Source: Thalassotalea sp. PS06 (GTDB lineage Bacteria; Pseudomonadota; Gammaproteobacteria; Enterobacterales; Alteromonadaceae). From it: a stretch of DNA of 64,000 nt. The position numbers were made by a program, and so were the translations under genes. The notes beneath the pieces were generated by a model. That model saw nothing but the letters and a program-made list of their open reading frames with translations, did no database searches and had not been told where the DNA came from. Where the stretch lies: positions 2,232,001 through 2,296,000 of the forward strand of contig NZ_CP041638.1 of the NCBI RefSeq assembly GCF_007197775.1. The letters are read 5' to 3'. Of this stretch, positions 48,862 through 57,780 are shown piece by piece; position 1 is the first letter of the stretch, and the number at the start of each line of letters is the position of its first letter.

Positions 48862-49494
48862 ATGGATTTATTCACATTAGATGCTGAAGTACGTACTGAC
48901 CTGGGGAAAGGTGCGAGCCGCCGCCTACGTCATGCGAACAAAGTTCCAGCTATCGTTTACGGTGCAGGCCAAGAGCCAGTATCTATCACTCTTGCGCACA
49001 ACAAAGTTTTCCGTGCACAGGAAGAAGAAGCGTTTTACTCTCACGTTCTTACTTTAAACATTGGTAAAGAAGCTGTTGAAGTTGTAATCAAAGACATGCA
49101 ACGTCACCCGTTCAAGCCACAAATCATGCACATGGATTTCCTACGTGTTGATGCCAAGAAAGAACTTCAGACTCTAGTTCCAATTCACTTCCTAAACGAA
49201 GAAATTGCTGCTAAGACTGGCGCGGTAATCGCTCACTCTGCAAACGAAATCGAAGTATCTTGTTTACCAGCTGACCTTCCTGAGTTCATCGAAGTAGACA
49301 TCAAAGATCTTGAGATCGGTCAAACTATCCACTTATCAGACATCGCTCTTCCTAAAGGCGTGACTTCTGTTGAGTTGGCTAAAGGTGAAGACCACGATCA
49401 GGCTGTTGTTACTGCTAGCGCTCCTAAAGGCGGCAGCGATGACAATGGTGCTGCTGATGAAGAAGCAGACAGCGAAGAAACCACTGAAGAATAA
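48862..49494 (+). CDS. rplY: Ribosomal protein bL25, long (CTC-type) form
   Basis: 210 residues. The N-terminal ~95 residues are the 5S-rRNA-binding bL25 domain ([32 protein letters not shown]). A TL5/CTC-type C-terminal beta domain follows ([17 protein letters not shown]), ending in an acidic disordered tail ([18 protein letters not shown]). E. coli bL25 has only the first domain (94 residues). It is followed by pth 16 bp later, probably in one operon. Confidence 0.95.
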   Translation: MDLFTLDAEVRTDLGKGASRRLRHANKVPAIVYGAGQEPVSITLAHNKVFRAQEEEAFYSHVLTLNIGKEAVEVVIKDMQRHPFKPQIMHMDFLRVDAKKELQTLVPIHFLNEEIAAKTGAVIAHSANEIEVSCLPADLPEFIEVDIKDLEIGQTIHLSDIALPKGVTSVELAKGEDHDQAVVTASAPKGGSDDNGAADEEADSEETTEE

Positions 49495-49510
49495 TCGCTG
49501 AGGAATCTCC

Positions 49511-50104
49511 TTGACGACTAATATTCAATTGGTTGTGGGCCTGGGTAATCCAGGCCCCGAATACGCAAAGACTCGCCATAATGCTGGTGTCTGGTTCGTC
49601 GAAGAACTCGCCCGCATGCACAACATCACCCTGTCCCCGAACACTAAATACTTTGGCCTTTACGGCAAAGGTATGATCGCCAATCAATTGGTGCACCTGT
49701 TAATCCCAACCACATTTATGAATCGTAGCGGTCAATCCGTCGCGTCTCTGGCTAATTTTTTCAAAATTCCCGTGGAAGAGATATTGGTTGCGCACGATGA
49801 ACTGGACTTAGATCCTGGCGTGGTAAAAATTAAGAAAGGTGGCGGACACGGCGGCCATAATGGCTTGCGCGATATTATTGCGCGTATGGCGAACAATAAA
49901 GATTTTTATCGGTTACGGATTGGCATTGGTCATCCGGGCCACAGAGACCGGGTTACCGGTTTTGTTTTGGGCAAAGCTCCACAAAGCGAACAAGGTCTGT
50001 TAGACCAGGCTGTGGACGAAGCCAGCCGTTGTTTTTCTATCTGGCAAGAGCTGGATTTGAAAAAAGCGCAGAACCGACTTCATACGTTCAAAGCAACAAA
50101 CTGA
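49511..50104 (+). CDS. pth: Peptidyl-tRNA hydrolase
   Basis: 197 residues. It recycles tRNA from peptidyl-tRNA dropped by the ribosome. The start is TTG at 49511, preceded by gaggaa at 6 bp, and gives the conserved start [20 protein letters not shown] with catalytic His near residue 23. [12 protein letters not shown] and the catalytic-site Asp in [11 protein letters not shown] near 96 are present. Length fits E. coli Pth (194). Between rplY and ychF, the usual order. Confidence 0.96.
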   Translation: MTTNIQLVVGLGNPGPEYAKTRHNAGVWFVEELARMHNITLSPNTKYFGLYGKGMIANQLVHLLIPTTFMNRSGQSVASLANFFKIPVEEILVAHDELDLDPGVVKIKKGGGHGGHNGLRDIIARMANNKDFYRLRIGIGHPGHRDRVTGFVLGKAPQSEQGLLDQAVDEASRCFSIWQELDLKKAQNRLHTFKATN

Positions 50105-50123
50105 TTATCTACAGGAACTTATC

Positions 50124-51215
50124 ATGGGATTTAAATGCGGTATTGTCGGATTACCAAACGTCGGTAAATCTACCCTGTTTAACGCACTAACCAAAGCGGG
50201 CATCGAAGCTGCGAACTTTCCGTTTTGTACTATTGAACCAAACACAGGTGTGGTTCCGGTTCCAGATCCTCGTCTGGACAAACTTGCAGAAATCGTGAGT
50301 CCAGAGCGTGTTATTGCCACCACCATGGAGTTCGTGGACATCGCCGGTTTAGTTGCCGGTGCATCGAAAGGTGAAGGTCTGGGTAACAAGTTCCTGGCTA
50401 ACATTCGTGAAACCGATGCAATTGGACACGTAGTTCGTTGTTTTGAAAACGACAACATCGTGCACGTAGCGGGTAAAGTAAACCCTGCTGAAGATATTGA
50501 TGTTATCAATACCGAACTAGCCCTTGCCGACATGGAAACCGCTGAGCGTGCGATTCAACGCCAGGCAAAGCGTGCGAAAGGCGGTGATAAAGACGCTAAG
50601 TTTGAAATCCCGGTACTGGAAAAAATTCTTGCTCACGTTGAACAGGGTGAAATGATCCGTTCATTAGAATTGAGCAAAGAAGAAAAAGCGGCCGTTCAAT
50701 ACCTTAACTTCTTAACTGCAAAACCAACCATGTACATTGCCAACGTTAATGACGATGGTTTTGAGAACAATCCTTATCTTGATCAGGTTCGCGAAATCGC
50801 CGAGAAAGAAGATGCGGTTGTGGTTCCGGTTTGTGCGGAAATCGAAGGCGAATTGGCTGAGATGGACGAAGAAGACCGCGTTGAATTCATGGCAGAAATG
50901 GGCTTAACCGAGCCAGGTCTTAACCGAGTAATTAACTCGGGTTATAGCTTACTTCATCTTCAGACCTACTTCACCGCAGGTGTTAAAGAAGTGCGTGCCT
51001 GGACGGTAAAAGTTGACGCTACAGCGCCACAAGCTGCCGGTGTTATTCACACTGACTTTGAAAAAGGCTTTATCCGCGCTGAGGTTGTTGGTTACGACGA
51101 CTACGTTGAATGTAATGGCGAAGCCGGCGCAAAAGAAGCGGGTAAATGGCGCCTGGAAGGTAAAGACTATCGCGTTAAAGATGGCGATGTCGTTCACTTC
51201 CGCTTTAACGTATAA
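50124..51215 (+). CDS. ychF: Redox-regulated ribosome-binding ATPase YchF
   Basis: 363 residues. Obg-family P-loop protein with [15 protein letters not shown] near residue 7, the switch region [16 protein letters not shown] near 70 and NVND in the nucleotide-specificity position, consistent with ATP rather than GTP preference. A coiled-coil insertion and the C-terminal TGS domain (residues ~278-361) follow. Length equals E. coli YchF. Downstream of pth by 19 bp. Confidence 0.97.
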   Translation: MGFKCGIVGLPNVGKSTLFNALTKAGIEAANFPFCTIEPNTGVVPVPDPRLDKLAEIVSPERVIATTMEFVDIAGLVAGASKGEGLGNKFLANIRETDAIGHVVRCFENDNIVHVAGKVNPAEDIDVINTELALADMETAERAIQRQAKRAKGGDKDAKFEIPVLEKILAHVEQGEMIRSLELSKEEKAAVQYLNFLTAKPTMYIANVNDDGFENNPYLDQVREIAEKEDAVVVPVCAEIEGELAEMDEEDRVEFMAEMGLTEPGLNRVINSGYSLLHLQTYFTAGVKEVRAWTVKVDATAPQAAGVIHTDFEKGFIRAEVVGYDDYVECNGEAGAKEAGKWRLEGKDYRVKDGDVVHFRFNV

Positions 51216-51231
51216 AGCATATTACTGTTAG

Positions 51232-51258
51232 AAAAAGCGCCGACAAGGCGCTTTTTTG
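51232..51258 (+). terminator. Rho-independent terminator of the rplY-pth-ychF unit
   Basis: aaaaagcgcc-gacaa-ggcgctttttt, about 16 bp after the ychF stop. Confidence 0.9.
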
Positions 51259-51387
51259 TATCTCAACGTTAATCTGTAAATTAAACCAAGCGGTTAAATT
51301 CGCTGCACCACCAACCTTTCCCTATTCGATCCAATCTCGAAACTCCCTGAACATTTTCCTTCCTGAAAGAATGGTAAATTTTAAATC

Positions 51388-51449
51388 TGTGCTATCGTTT
51401 TAGCTAAGCACATAAATACATTAGCTTTTTATCTAATTCTCCTAGCACA
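51388..51449. promoter_or_regulatory. Possible operator: TGTGCT/AGCACA sites before the TonB receptor gene
   Basis: tgtgct at 51388-51393 and agcaca at 51407-51412 are inverted with a 13-bp spacer, and agcaca occurs again at 51444-51449, about 20 bp before the start codon. They could bind a dimeric regulator. No known Fur or Zur consensus was recognised. Confidence 0.3.
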
Positions 51450-51469
51450 TATTGATGATCAAGGACGAT

Positions 51470-53596
51470 ATGTTTCGAATACTTACCTGCCTATTGTTAC
51501 CCATCTACGCCAATCAGGTCTTGGCCCAGGAAGATGTAGGCGAAGCTAATGCGGTTGAATCCGCTACTATCGAAACCGCTGCTCTCGAAAACAGCGCTCT
51601 TGAAAGCAAGGCTCTGGAAACAATCGTTGTTGAGGGTAATCAGGTGAATTTGATTGGTGGTGCCCTTTCCGCATCAGAGGGCGTTATCGGACAGTCAGAA
51701 ATTAGCATCAGACCGATTTCCAGAACTGGCGAGATATTGGAATTCATTCCCGGTATGGTCGTTACTCAACACAGTGGCAGTGGTAAGGCGAATCAATATT
51801 TTCTTCGCGGCTTTAACCTTGATCATGGTACCGATTTTGCCACCTATGTTGATGGCATGCCCGTTAATATGCGCAGCCATGGGCATGGACAGGGTTATAC
51901 CGACCTCAGCTTTCTGATCCCCGAAGCCGTCGGTAAAATGCGTTATCGAAAAGGTTCCTACTATGCTGATATCGGTGATTTTAGTGGTGCTGGAGGCGTC
52001 GCTATCGAAACCTCTGAGCGTCTTGAAAATGATCTGCTCAGTATCGGTCTTGGTGAAAACGGCTTTCAACGGGCCTTATTGATGATGGATGCACAATTTG
52101 TTGGTGGCAGTACCCTTTTCGCTGCAGAGCGTCAACACTACGATGGACCCTGGGATGATATAAACGAAGATGTGGGAAAAACCAACCTGCTACTAAAACA
52201 TACTCGACCTGTTGAACAAGGTCAGTTCAGTGTTGCCGTTATGGGCTATGACAATGCCTGGAACAGTGCCGACCAAATTCCATCACGAGCGGTTGCGCAA
52301 GGTTTGCTCAGTGAATTTGGTTCCATTGATAAGTATGTTGGTGGCGAATCGAGTCGCTACAGCATCAATGCAACTTTTAACAGTGACTCATGGCAAGCCT
52401 CAGCCTATGTCATCGATTATCAGTTAAATCTTTGGTCCAATTTCACCTATTTTCTCGATGATGAGCAAAACGGCGATCAATTTGAACAGGTGGATAATCG
52501 CAATATCTACGGTGGCCATTTGCAATATTCACTGGCCTCTTCCTTCGCTAAGATGGCAATGAATAATCGCTTAGGATTCGAGTTTCGGGTCGATGACATT
52601 CAGGAAGTAAGTCTTTATCAAACCCGGCAACGCCAGCGCCTTGGTGTCACCCGCAGCGATGAAGTAACTCAGCATAGTATTAGCGCATATTGGGAAAATC
52701 GCATCGAATGGAGCGACCGCATCAGCACGGTTATTGGCGCTCGTTACGACAGCCTGGATTTTGATGTAGATAATCTGGCAGGTATCAATCGCTTTGGTAT
52801 AGATCTCAACGACAACTCTGGAAAAGCTGATGATGATTTACTGTCACTGAAAGGTAATCTGGTTTATTGGATTAATGATTCCTGGGAGGCTTATGTGTCA
52901 GCCGGGCAAGGGTTTCATTCGAACGATGCCAGGGGAACGACGATTACCATAGACCCATTAACTGGGGAGGACGCCGACCGGGTTGATCCATTGGTTCGCT
53001 CGACCGGTTATGAATTTGGCATTCGAGGATTCAGCGCTAATACATGGAATGTGTCAGCGGCACTGTGGTCTTTAAAGCTTGATAGTGAATTATTGTTTGT
53101 TGGTGATGCCGGTAATACCGAAGCCTCCCGCCCTTCTGAACGCATAGGTATTGAGTTAGCCGCATACTATCAATTTAACGAGATAGTTAGTGTCGACATT
53201 GAATATGCCAATACGGACGCCAAATTTCAGGGTGATGAACCTGAAGGCAATCGTATCCCGGGCACTGTACGTGATGTAGTGCAAGCAGGTCTGAACCTCG
53301 ATTTTAACGATACCTGGTTTGCAAGCCTTCGGTATCGATATTTCGGTAAACGCCCGCTGATAGAAGATGACTCCGTTACATCGGACGCAACCAGCATTGT
53401 TAATCTTCGTCTCGGCTATCAACGATCTGATTGGCGAGCAACACTCGATATATTGAATCTGGCAGACAGCAATTACCATGATATAGACTACTTCTACGAA
53501 TCAAGATTAGCGTCGGAAACCGATGGCGTTGAAGATATCCATTTTCACCCTATCGAGCCAAGAGCGCTGCGACTAACACTTGAATTAAGATGGTAG
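51470..53596 (+). CDS. TonB-dependent outer membrane receptor, substrate unknown
   Basis: 708 residues from the ATG at 51470, chosen because aagga sits just upstream and the product begins with a clean signal peptide (MFRILTCLLLPIYANQVLA); ATG 51455 and TTG 51452 are alternatives. A TonB-box-like ETIVVEG lies near residue 50 after an Ala/Glu/Ser repeat stretch. The plug domain follows (EILEFIPGMVVTQHSGSGKANQYF, FLRGFNLDHGTDF), with an unusual His/Gly segment SHGHGQGYTDLSFLIPE near 140. The rest is a beta-barrel ending in an aromatic residue (LRLTLELRW). It is first in a same-strand run with DUF3604, parvulin and HupE genes, suggesting uptake of a metal or a metal-linked compound. The ligand is not known. 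Confidence 0.88.
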   Translation: MFRILTCLLLPIYANQVLAQEDVGEANAVESATIETAALENSALESKALETIVVEGNQVNLIGGALSASEGVIGQSEISIRPISRTGEILEFIPGMVVTQHSGSGKANQYFLRGFNLDHGTDFATYVDGMPVNMRSHGHGQGYTDLSFLIPEAVGKMRYRKGSYYADIGDFSGAGGVAIETSERLENDLLSIGLGENGFQRALLMMDAQFVGGSTLFAAERQHYDGPWDDINEDVGKTNLLLKHTRPVEQGQFSVAVMGYDNAWNSADQIPSRAVAQGLLSEFGSIDKYVGGESSRYSINATFNSDSWQASAYVIDYQLNLWSNFTYFLDDEQNGDQFEQVDNRNIYGGHLQYSLASSFAKMAMNNRLGFEFRVDDIQEVSLYQTRQRQRLGVTRSDEVTQHSISAYWENRIEWSDRISTVIGARYDSLDFDVDNLAGINRFGIDLNDNSGKADDDLLSLKGNLVYWINDSWEAYVSAGQGFHSNDARGTTITIDPLTGEDADRVDPLVRSTGYEFGIRGFSANTWNVSAALWSLKLDSELLFVGDAGNTEASRPSERIGIELAAYYQFNEIVSVDIEYANTDAKFQGDEPEGNRIPGTVRDVVQAGLNLDFNDTWFASLRYRYFGKRPLIEDDSVTSDATSIVNLRLGYQRSDWRATLDILNLADSNYHDIDYFYESRLASETDGVEDIHFHPIEPRALRLTLELRW

Positions 53597-53899
53597 AAAC
53601 GTTGCGTTTGGCTATTGAACTCCAATACATGTCATCTTAAAGATTCTGCAAAAGGGTGAATTATTAAAAATCAGATCAAATTTATAGTTTATAAATCAAT
53701 CCCAGCCCCTCCAGAATCGTAATACTTAATTAAGCCGAAAACTGGAAAAATCAGCCAGTTGCATTACTTTTTAATAAACGGTGAATTTCACCATTACTGA
53801 CAAAATTTGCGGTAAATCTATGATTCCCAAAGTCCGGATGATGGGGATAAACGTTGCTCTTAGGATTACGCGACTTAACCACTGAATATCTGGTGCGTT
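53597..53899. other. 303-bp gap between receptor and DUF3604 genes
   Basis: No gene found. A perfect short palindrome, ggtgaa-t-ttcacc (53780-53792), lies about 110 bp before the DUF3604 start and may be an operator or chance. No convincing terminator was seen, so read-through from the receptor gene is possible. Confidence 0.35.
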
Positions 53900-55729
53900 A
53901 TGAAAAAACTGACTTCCACCCTCGCCCTGCTCGCATTGTCCACATCGATGCATACCTTAGCCGATGAAACTCAAGATGGGCCCACCGTATTGCTCTGGGG
54001 CGACACCCATTTACATACCAACTTATCCCCTGATGCGTATGTGAATAAAAACACCAACGTAGATCCGGATACCGCCTATCGCTTTGCCAAGGGCATGCCC
54101 GTAATGTCAGACGATACCCGGGCAAAAGTTCGCTTGCATACGCCATTAGATTTTCTCGCCGTTACCGATCATGCCGAATATGCCGGAGTACCTAAGATGC
54201 TCTGGGATGGCGATGAGGAGCTGGCCAATACCAAAACCGGTGCGCGCTACATTGAAATGATCAAAAACGGTAAAGGCACGGATGTTTTCTTCGAGCTCAT
54301 TGGTGATGTAAATGCATCGAAACCAAATAAAGAGCTGCACAGCCAGCGAGTTAGGGATACGGTCTGGAAGCAGATATACGAAGCTGCGGAAAAACATAAT
54401 GAACCGGGAAAATTCACTACGTTAATCGGCTGGGAATGGAGTTCATTGCCAAACGGTGCCAACCTCCACCGTGTGGTGTTTATGCCTGAAGGCGGCGATG
54501 TCGCAGGACAATTTACCCCATACAGCGCCTTTGAAAGTGATCGCCCCGAAGATTTATGGAATTGGCTGGAAAAAACCGCTGAGGAAACCGGCGCTAATTT
54601 CGTTGCCATTCCCCATGGCTCGAATATCTCCAACGGTCTGATGTTCCAGAACGTCGACAGTGACGGCAATGCCATTACGGCCGAATATGCGAAAACCCGG
54701 ATGCGCTGGGAGCCTGTTATTGAAATTACCCAAATCAAAGGCGATTCAGAAACCAAAGGCACGTTATCTCCTGGCGATGAATTTGCCGATTTTGAAACCT
54801 ATGAGCATTTGATTAAAACCGGTGATGGCGAAGAAGAAGATCATGGCGAAATGGATGAAGCCGCCAATTATGTGAGAACCGCTTTAATGCGAGGAATGGA
54901 AATCGAGCAGAAAGTTGGTGTTAACCCATACAAAGCCGGAGTGGTAGGTTCAACCGATGCCCATACCGGCCTTGCCAGTGCCGAAGAAGATAACTTCTGG
55001 GGTAAATTTTCCTTAGATTCAAAGCCTGAAGGTAAGGATTTAGAAGGTGCCCCCGGTGTTACCGGTTGGGATATGTCAGCGTCTGGCTTGGCTGCAGTCT
55101 GGGCCAAAGAAAATACCCGTGAAGCCATTGTTGATGCGTTTAAACGTAAAGAAGTTTATGGCACCTCAGGGCCGCGCATAAAACTTCGCGTTTTTGCAGG
55201 GTATGAGTTTAAAGACAAAGATGCAGAATCCGCCGACCTTGCCAATATCGGCTATGACAAAGGCGTACCCATGGGCAGTGATTTACCGCCAGCAGGTAAG
55301 CGCGACAAACCGCAATTATTGATTCAAGCGGTAAAAGATCCAGTCGATGCCAACCTTGATCGGGTACAGGTGGTAAAAGGCTGGGTTGATGACTCCGGTA
55401 AAGCCCAGGAAAAGGTGTATAACATTGTCTGGTCAGGTGACCGGAAAATGGCTAGTGATGGCAGCATCGATGCGGTGGGTAACACGGTCGATATGGAAAC
55501 TGGCTTGTATACCAATGATATTGGCACCGAACAACTAACGGCGGTTTGGGAAGATAAAGACTTCGACCCTAAAGAGCGGGCTTTTTACTATGTCCGGGTT
55601 CTACAAATCCCAACACCGCGCCATACCTTGTATGACTCTATCGCGCTGGGCAAAGAACACCCGGAGGAATACGATGCGGTTATTCAGGAACGGGCTTACA
55701 GTTCGCCTATATGGTACACCCCGGAATAA
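53900..55729 (+). CDS. DUF3604 family secreted PHP-type metal-dependent hydrolase
   Basis: 609 residues. A signal peptide (LTSTLALLALSTSMHTLA) is followed by a PHP-like metal site: LWGDTHLHTNLSPDAY near residue 34, AVTDHAEY near 90, GWEWSS near 178, IPHGSNIS near 237 and GSTDAHTG near 352. These histidines and acidic residues are arranged as in PHP-fold phosphoesterases and polymerase-associated domains. The family is annotated only as DUF3604; its substrate is unknown. It should act in the periplasm or outside. Downstream genes follow after 119 bp. Confidence 0.85.
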   Translation: MKKLTSTLALLALSTSMHTLADETQDGPTVLLWGDTHLHTNLSPDAYVNKNTNVDPDTAYRFAKGMPVMSDDTRAKVRLHTPLDFLAVTDHAEYAGVPKMLWDGDEELANTKTGARYIEMIKNGKGTDVFFELIGDVNASKPNKELHSQRVRDTVWKQIYEAAEKHNEPGKFTTLIGWEWSSLPNGANLHRVVFMPEGGDVAGQFTPYSAFESDRPEDLWNWLEKTAEETGANFVAIPHGSNISNGLMFQNVDSDGNAITAEYAKTRMRWEPVIEITQIKGDSETKGTLSPGDEFADFETYEHLIKTGDGEEEDHGEMDEAANYVRTALMRGMEIEQKVGVNPYKAGVVGSTDAHTGLASAEEDNFWGKFSLDSKPEGKDLEGAPGVTGWDMSASGLAAVWAKENTREAIVDAFKRKEVYGTSGPRIKLRVFAGYEFKDKDAESADLANIGYDKGVPMGSDLPPAGKRDKPQLLIQAVKDPVDANLDRVQVVKGWVDDSGKAQEKVYNIVWSGDRKMASDGSIDAVGNTVDMETGLYTNDIGTEQLTAVWEDKDFDPKERAFYYVRVLQIPTPRHTLYDSIALGKEHPEEYDAVIQERAYSSPIWYTPE

Positions 55730-55848
55730 CCGCTAAATTTAAATTAACGTAATCGCTATTTAAGCTGTAAGCACGACACACACACTTGCTGGACACATAG
55801 ACAAAACCATGGTCCGGCCTGGAATTCATCGAGACAATAATAAGGCAG

Positions 55849-56712
55849 ATGATAGTGAGACTACTTCGTGAACCCCTATTCCATTTTCTGTTACTGGGAG
55901 GCCTCATTTACTGGGCCTACTCAGCGTTTAGCGAAGATGACTCCGAAACCATTGTTATCGACAAAGGTAACCTGCTTACTTTTATGCAGTATCGCTACCA
56001 GGCCTTCAATGCCAATCAGGCTGAACAAAACCTGGCCAACCTTCCAGATGACCAATTGCAACGCTTAATTGATGAGTATGTGCGTGAAGAAGCTTTGTAT
56101 CGCCAGGCATTAGCACTGAACCTGGACAAAAATGATTACATCATCAAAAAACGCCTGATTCAAAAAGTAGAATATATTTCCGAAAACTTTGAAGCACCAG
56201 CATTACCCGAGGATGAACAGGTACTCATCAACTATTTCAATGGCAATCAGAAAAACTACCTGCAACCGGATTACATCACCTTTTCCCATCAATTTTTCTC
56301 CCACCAAAACACCGATGTTTCATTACCGGCGCAGCAACGGGCGCTGCAAGCTCTGGATCATTTAAACAATGGTGATGCCGGTTTAACCGCTGTCAAACAA
56401 GACTTATTTCTCTATAACCGTCATTACGCCGAGCGCCCTCAATCTTTGATTAGTAGTCACTTCGGGGATGCATTTGCAGAGCAATTGTTTACCCAAACCA
56501 CAATCAATGAAGCTGTATGGCAAGGCCCGTTCGAATCACCTTATGGCTGGCACGTGGTAAAGGTATATAACCGCCAGCCAGCGAAGTATCCGGAATTTAC
56601 CGAAGTGAAAGATAAGGTTGCAGAAGACTATTTACGCGACATTCAGCAACAACAAAAACAACAATCTCTAAATGATGTTGTGGCGCAATACGAGGTTAAA
56701 CTCGACCTGTGA
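55849..56712 (+). CDS. Membrane-anchored parvulin-type peptidyl-prolyl isomerase
   Basis: 287 residues. One N-terminal membrane segment (PLFHFLLLGGLIYWAYSAF) is followed by a periplasmic helical region (PDDQLQRLIDEYVREEALYRQA, as in SurA/PpiD chaperone arms) and a rotamase-2-like domain near residues 130-255 with GDAFAEQLF and GPFESPYGWHVVKVYNR. Gene end overlaps the HupE gene by 4 bp (GTGA). It may fold the receptor or the HupE partner, a role inferred from context only. Confidence 0.85.
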   Translation: MIVRLLREPLFHFLLLGGLIYWAYSAFSEDDSETIVIDKGNLLTFMQYRYQAFNANQAEQNLANLPDDQLQRLIDEYVREEALYRQALALNLDKNDYIIKKRLIQKVEYISENFEAPALPEDEQVLINYFNGNQKNYLQPDYITFSHQFFSHQNTDVSLPAQQRALQALDHLNNGDAGLTAVKQDLFLYNRHYAERPQSLISSHFGDAFAEQLFTQTTINEAVWQGPFESPYGWHVVKVYNRQPAKYPEFTEVKDKVAEDYLRDIQQQQKQQSLNDVVAQYEVKLDL

Positions 56713-57767
56713 AAATCTTTACAAACATTGCGCAGCTGATGTTATATTTCAAACAATTTTGCTCGCTTTTGCTGGTGATCTCGATACTTTGGTTTAGCAC
56801 AGGTAACCCGGCTTTTGCCCATGAATCGCGCCCGCTGTATATAAAGATTATTCAGGAAGAGGCAAATACCTATACCCTTACCTGGCGAACCCCATTAAGC
56901 ATTACCTGGGATAATCAACCGAAAATACAAATACCAGATGTCTGTACACCAAACGTTGCAAAATCATCCTCCATTCAGGTTGGGATAAAGCAGGTATCAA
57001 TTCGTTGCCAAGGGCTCACTGCTGATCACCAGTTTTCCGTTATCTATCCTATCGCCAACCCATCGGTAAGCACGCTAATCGACGTGCAGTTGCTCGATAA
57101 GGAAAAACGAACCATTCTTCTTGGACCGGAACAACAATCCTTTGGGTTATTTAACGACAATGTTTCCGATAAGACCTGGCTGGCCTATGGAACCTTGGGC
57201 GTTAAACATATCTGGCTCGGTATCGATCACCTGCTATTTATCGGCTGTCTGGTTTTCTTTGCCAGAGGCTGGAAAAAGCTGTTTTGGACAATCACAGGTT
57301 TTACCCTGGCCCATTCCGTCACCTTAGGGCTGGCAAGCCTTGATGTTATTCGCGTAAACATCCTTCCCATTGAGGCTATCATTGCCCTGTCTATCATGTT
57401 TTTGGCCGTCGAGTTAACAAGAGAAAAAAATACCACCCTCACCTGGCGCTACCCGGCCATTGTTGCCATTAGTTTCGGCTTGCTGCATGGCTTTGGATTT
57501 GCATCAGTACTGGCTGACATTGGGTTACCTGAGAATGACAGGTTGATAAGCTTACTGTTCTTTAATCTCGGCATCGAAGTGGGACAATTATTGTTTATCG
57601 CAGCACTGTTCGCACTTGTCTGGATAGGTAAGAAAATTGCCACAAACAAACCAGCTGGCTCTACTGTGGAGGAAGTTTTAGCGGTTAGAAATTACTATCT
57701 TATCGCCGCTTATCTTATTGGGCCATTGGCTGCTTTTTGGTTCTGGCAGCGTCTGGCCCAATTTTAA
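56709..57767 (+). CDS. HupE/UreJ-type membrane protein
   Basis: 352 residues from a GTG overlapping the parvulin stop. A signal-like N-terminus (LLLVISILWFSTGNPAFAH) is followed by a periplasmic beta-rich domain of about 130 residues, then six to seven membrane helices forming the HupE/UreJ domain. Conserved His/Asp positions are GIDHLLFIG, FTLAHSVTLGL, GLLHGFGFASVL and NLGIEVGQLL. HupE and UreJ are linked to nickel transport for hydrogenase and urease, but no hydrogenase or urease gene lies here. This extended form is common near DUF3604 genes and its cargo is unproven. Confidence 0.87.
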   Translation: MKIFTNIAQLMLYFKQFCSLLLVISILWFSTGNPAFAHESRPLYIKIIQEEANTYTLTWRTPLSITWDNQPKIQIPDVCTPNVAKSSSIQVGIKQVSIRCQGLTADHQFSVIYPIANPSVSTLIDVQLLDKEKRTILLGPEQQSFGLFNDNVSDKTWLAYGTLGVKHIWLGIDHLLFIGCLVFFARGWKKLFWTITGFTLAHSVTLGLASLDVIRVNILPIEAIIALSIMFLAVELTREKNTTLTWRYPAIVAISFGLLHGFGFASVLADIGLPENDRLISLLFFNLGIEVGQLLFIAALFALVWIGKKIATNKPAGSTVEEVLAVRNYYLIAAYLIGPLAAFWFWQRLAQF

Positions 57768-57780
57768 GCAAGGCTTTTCT

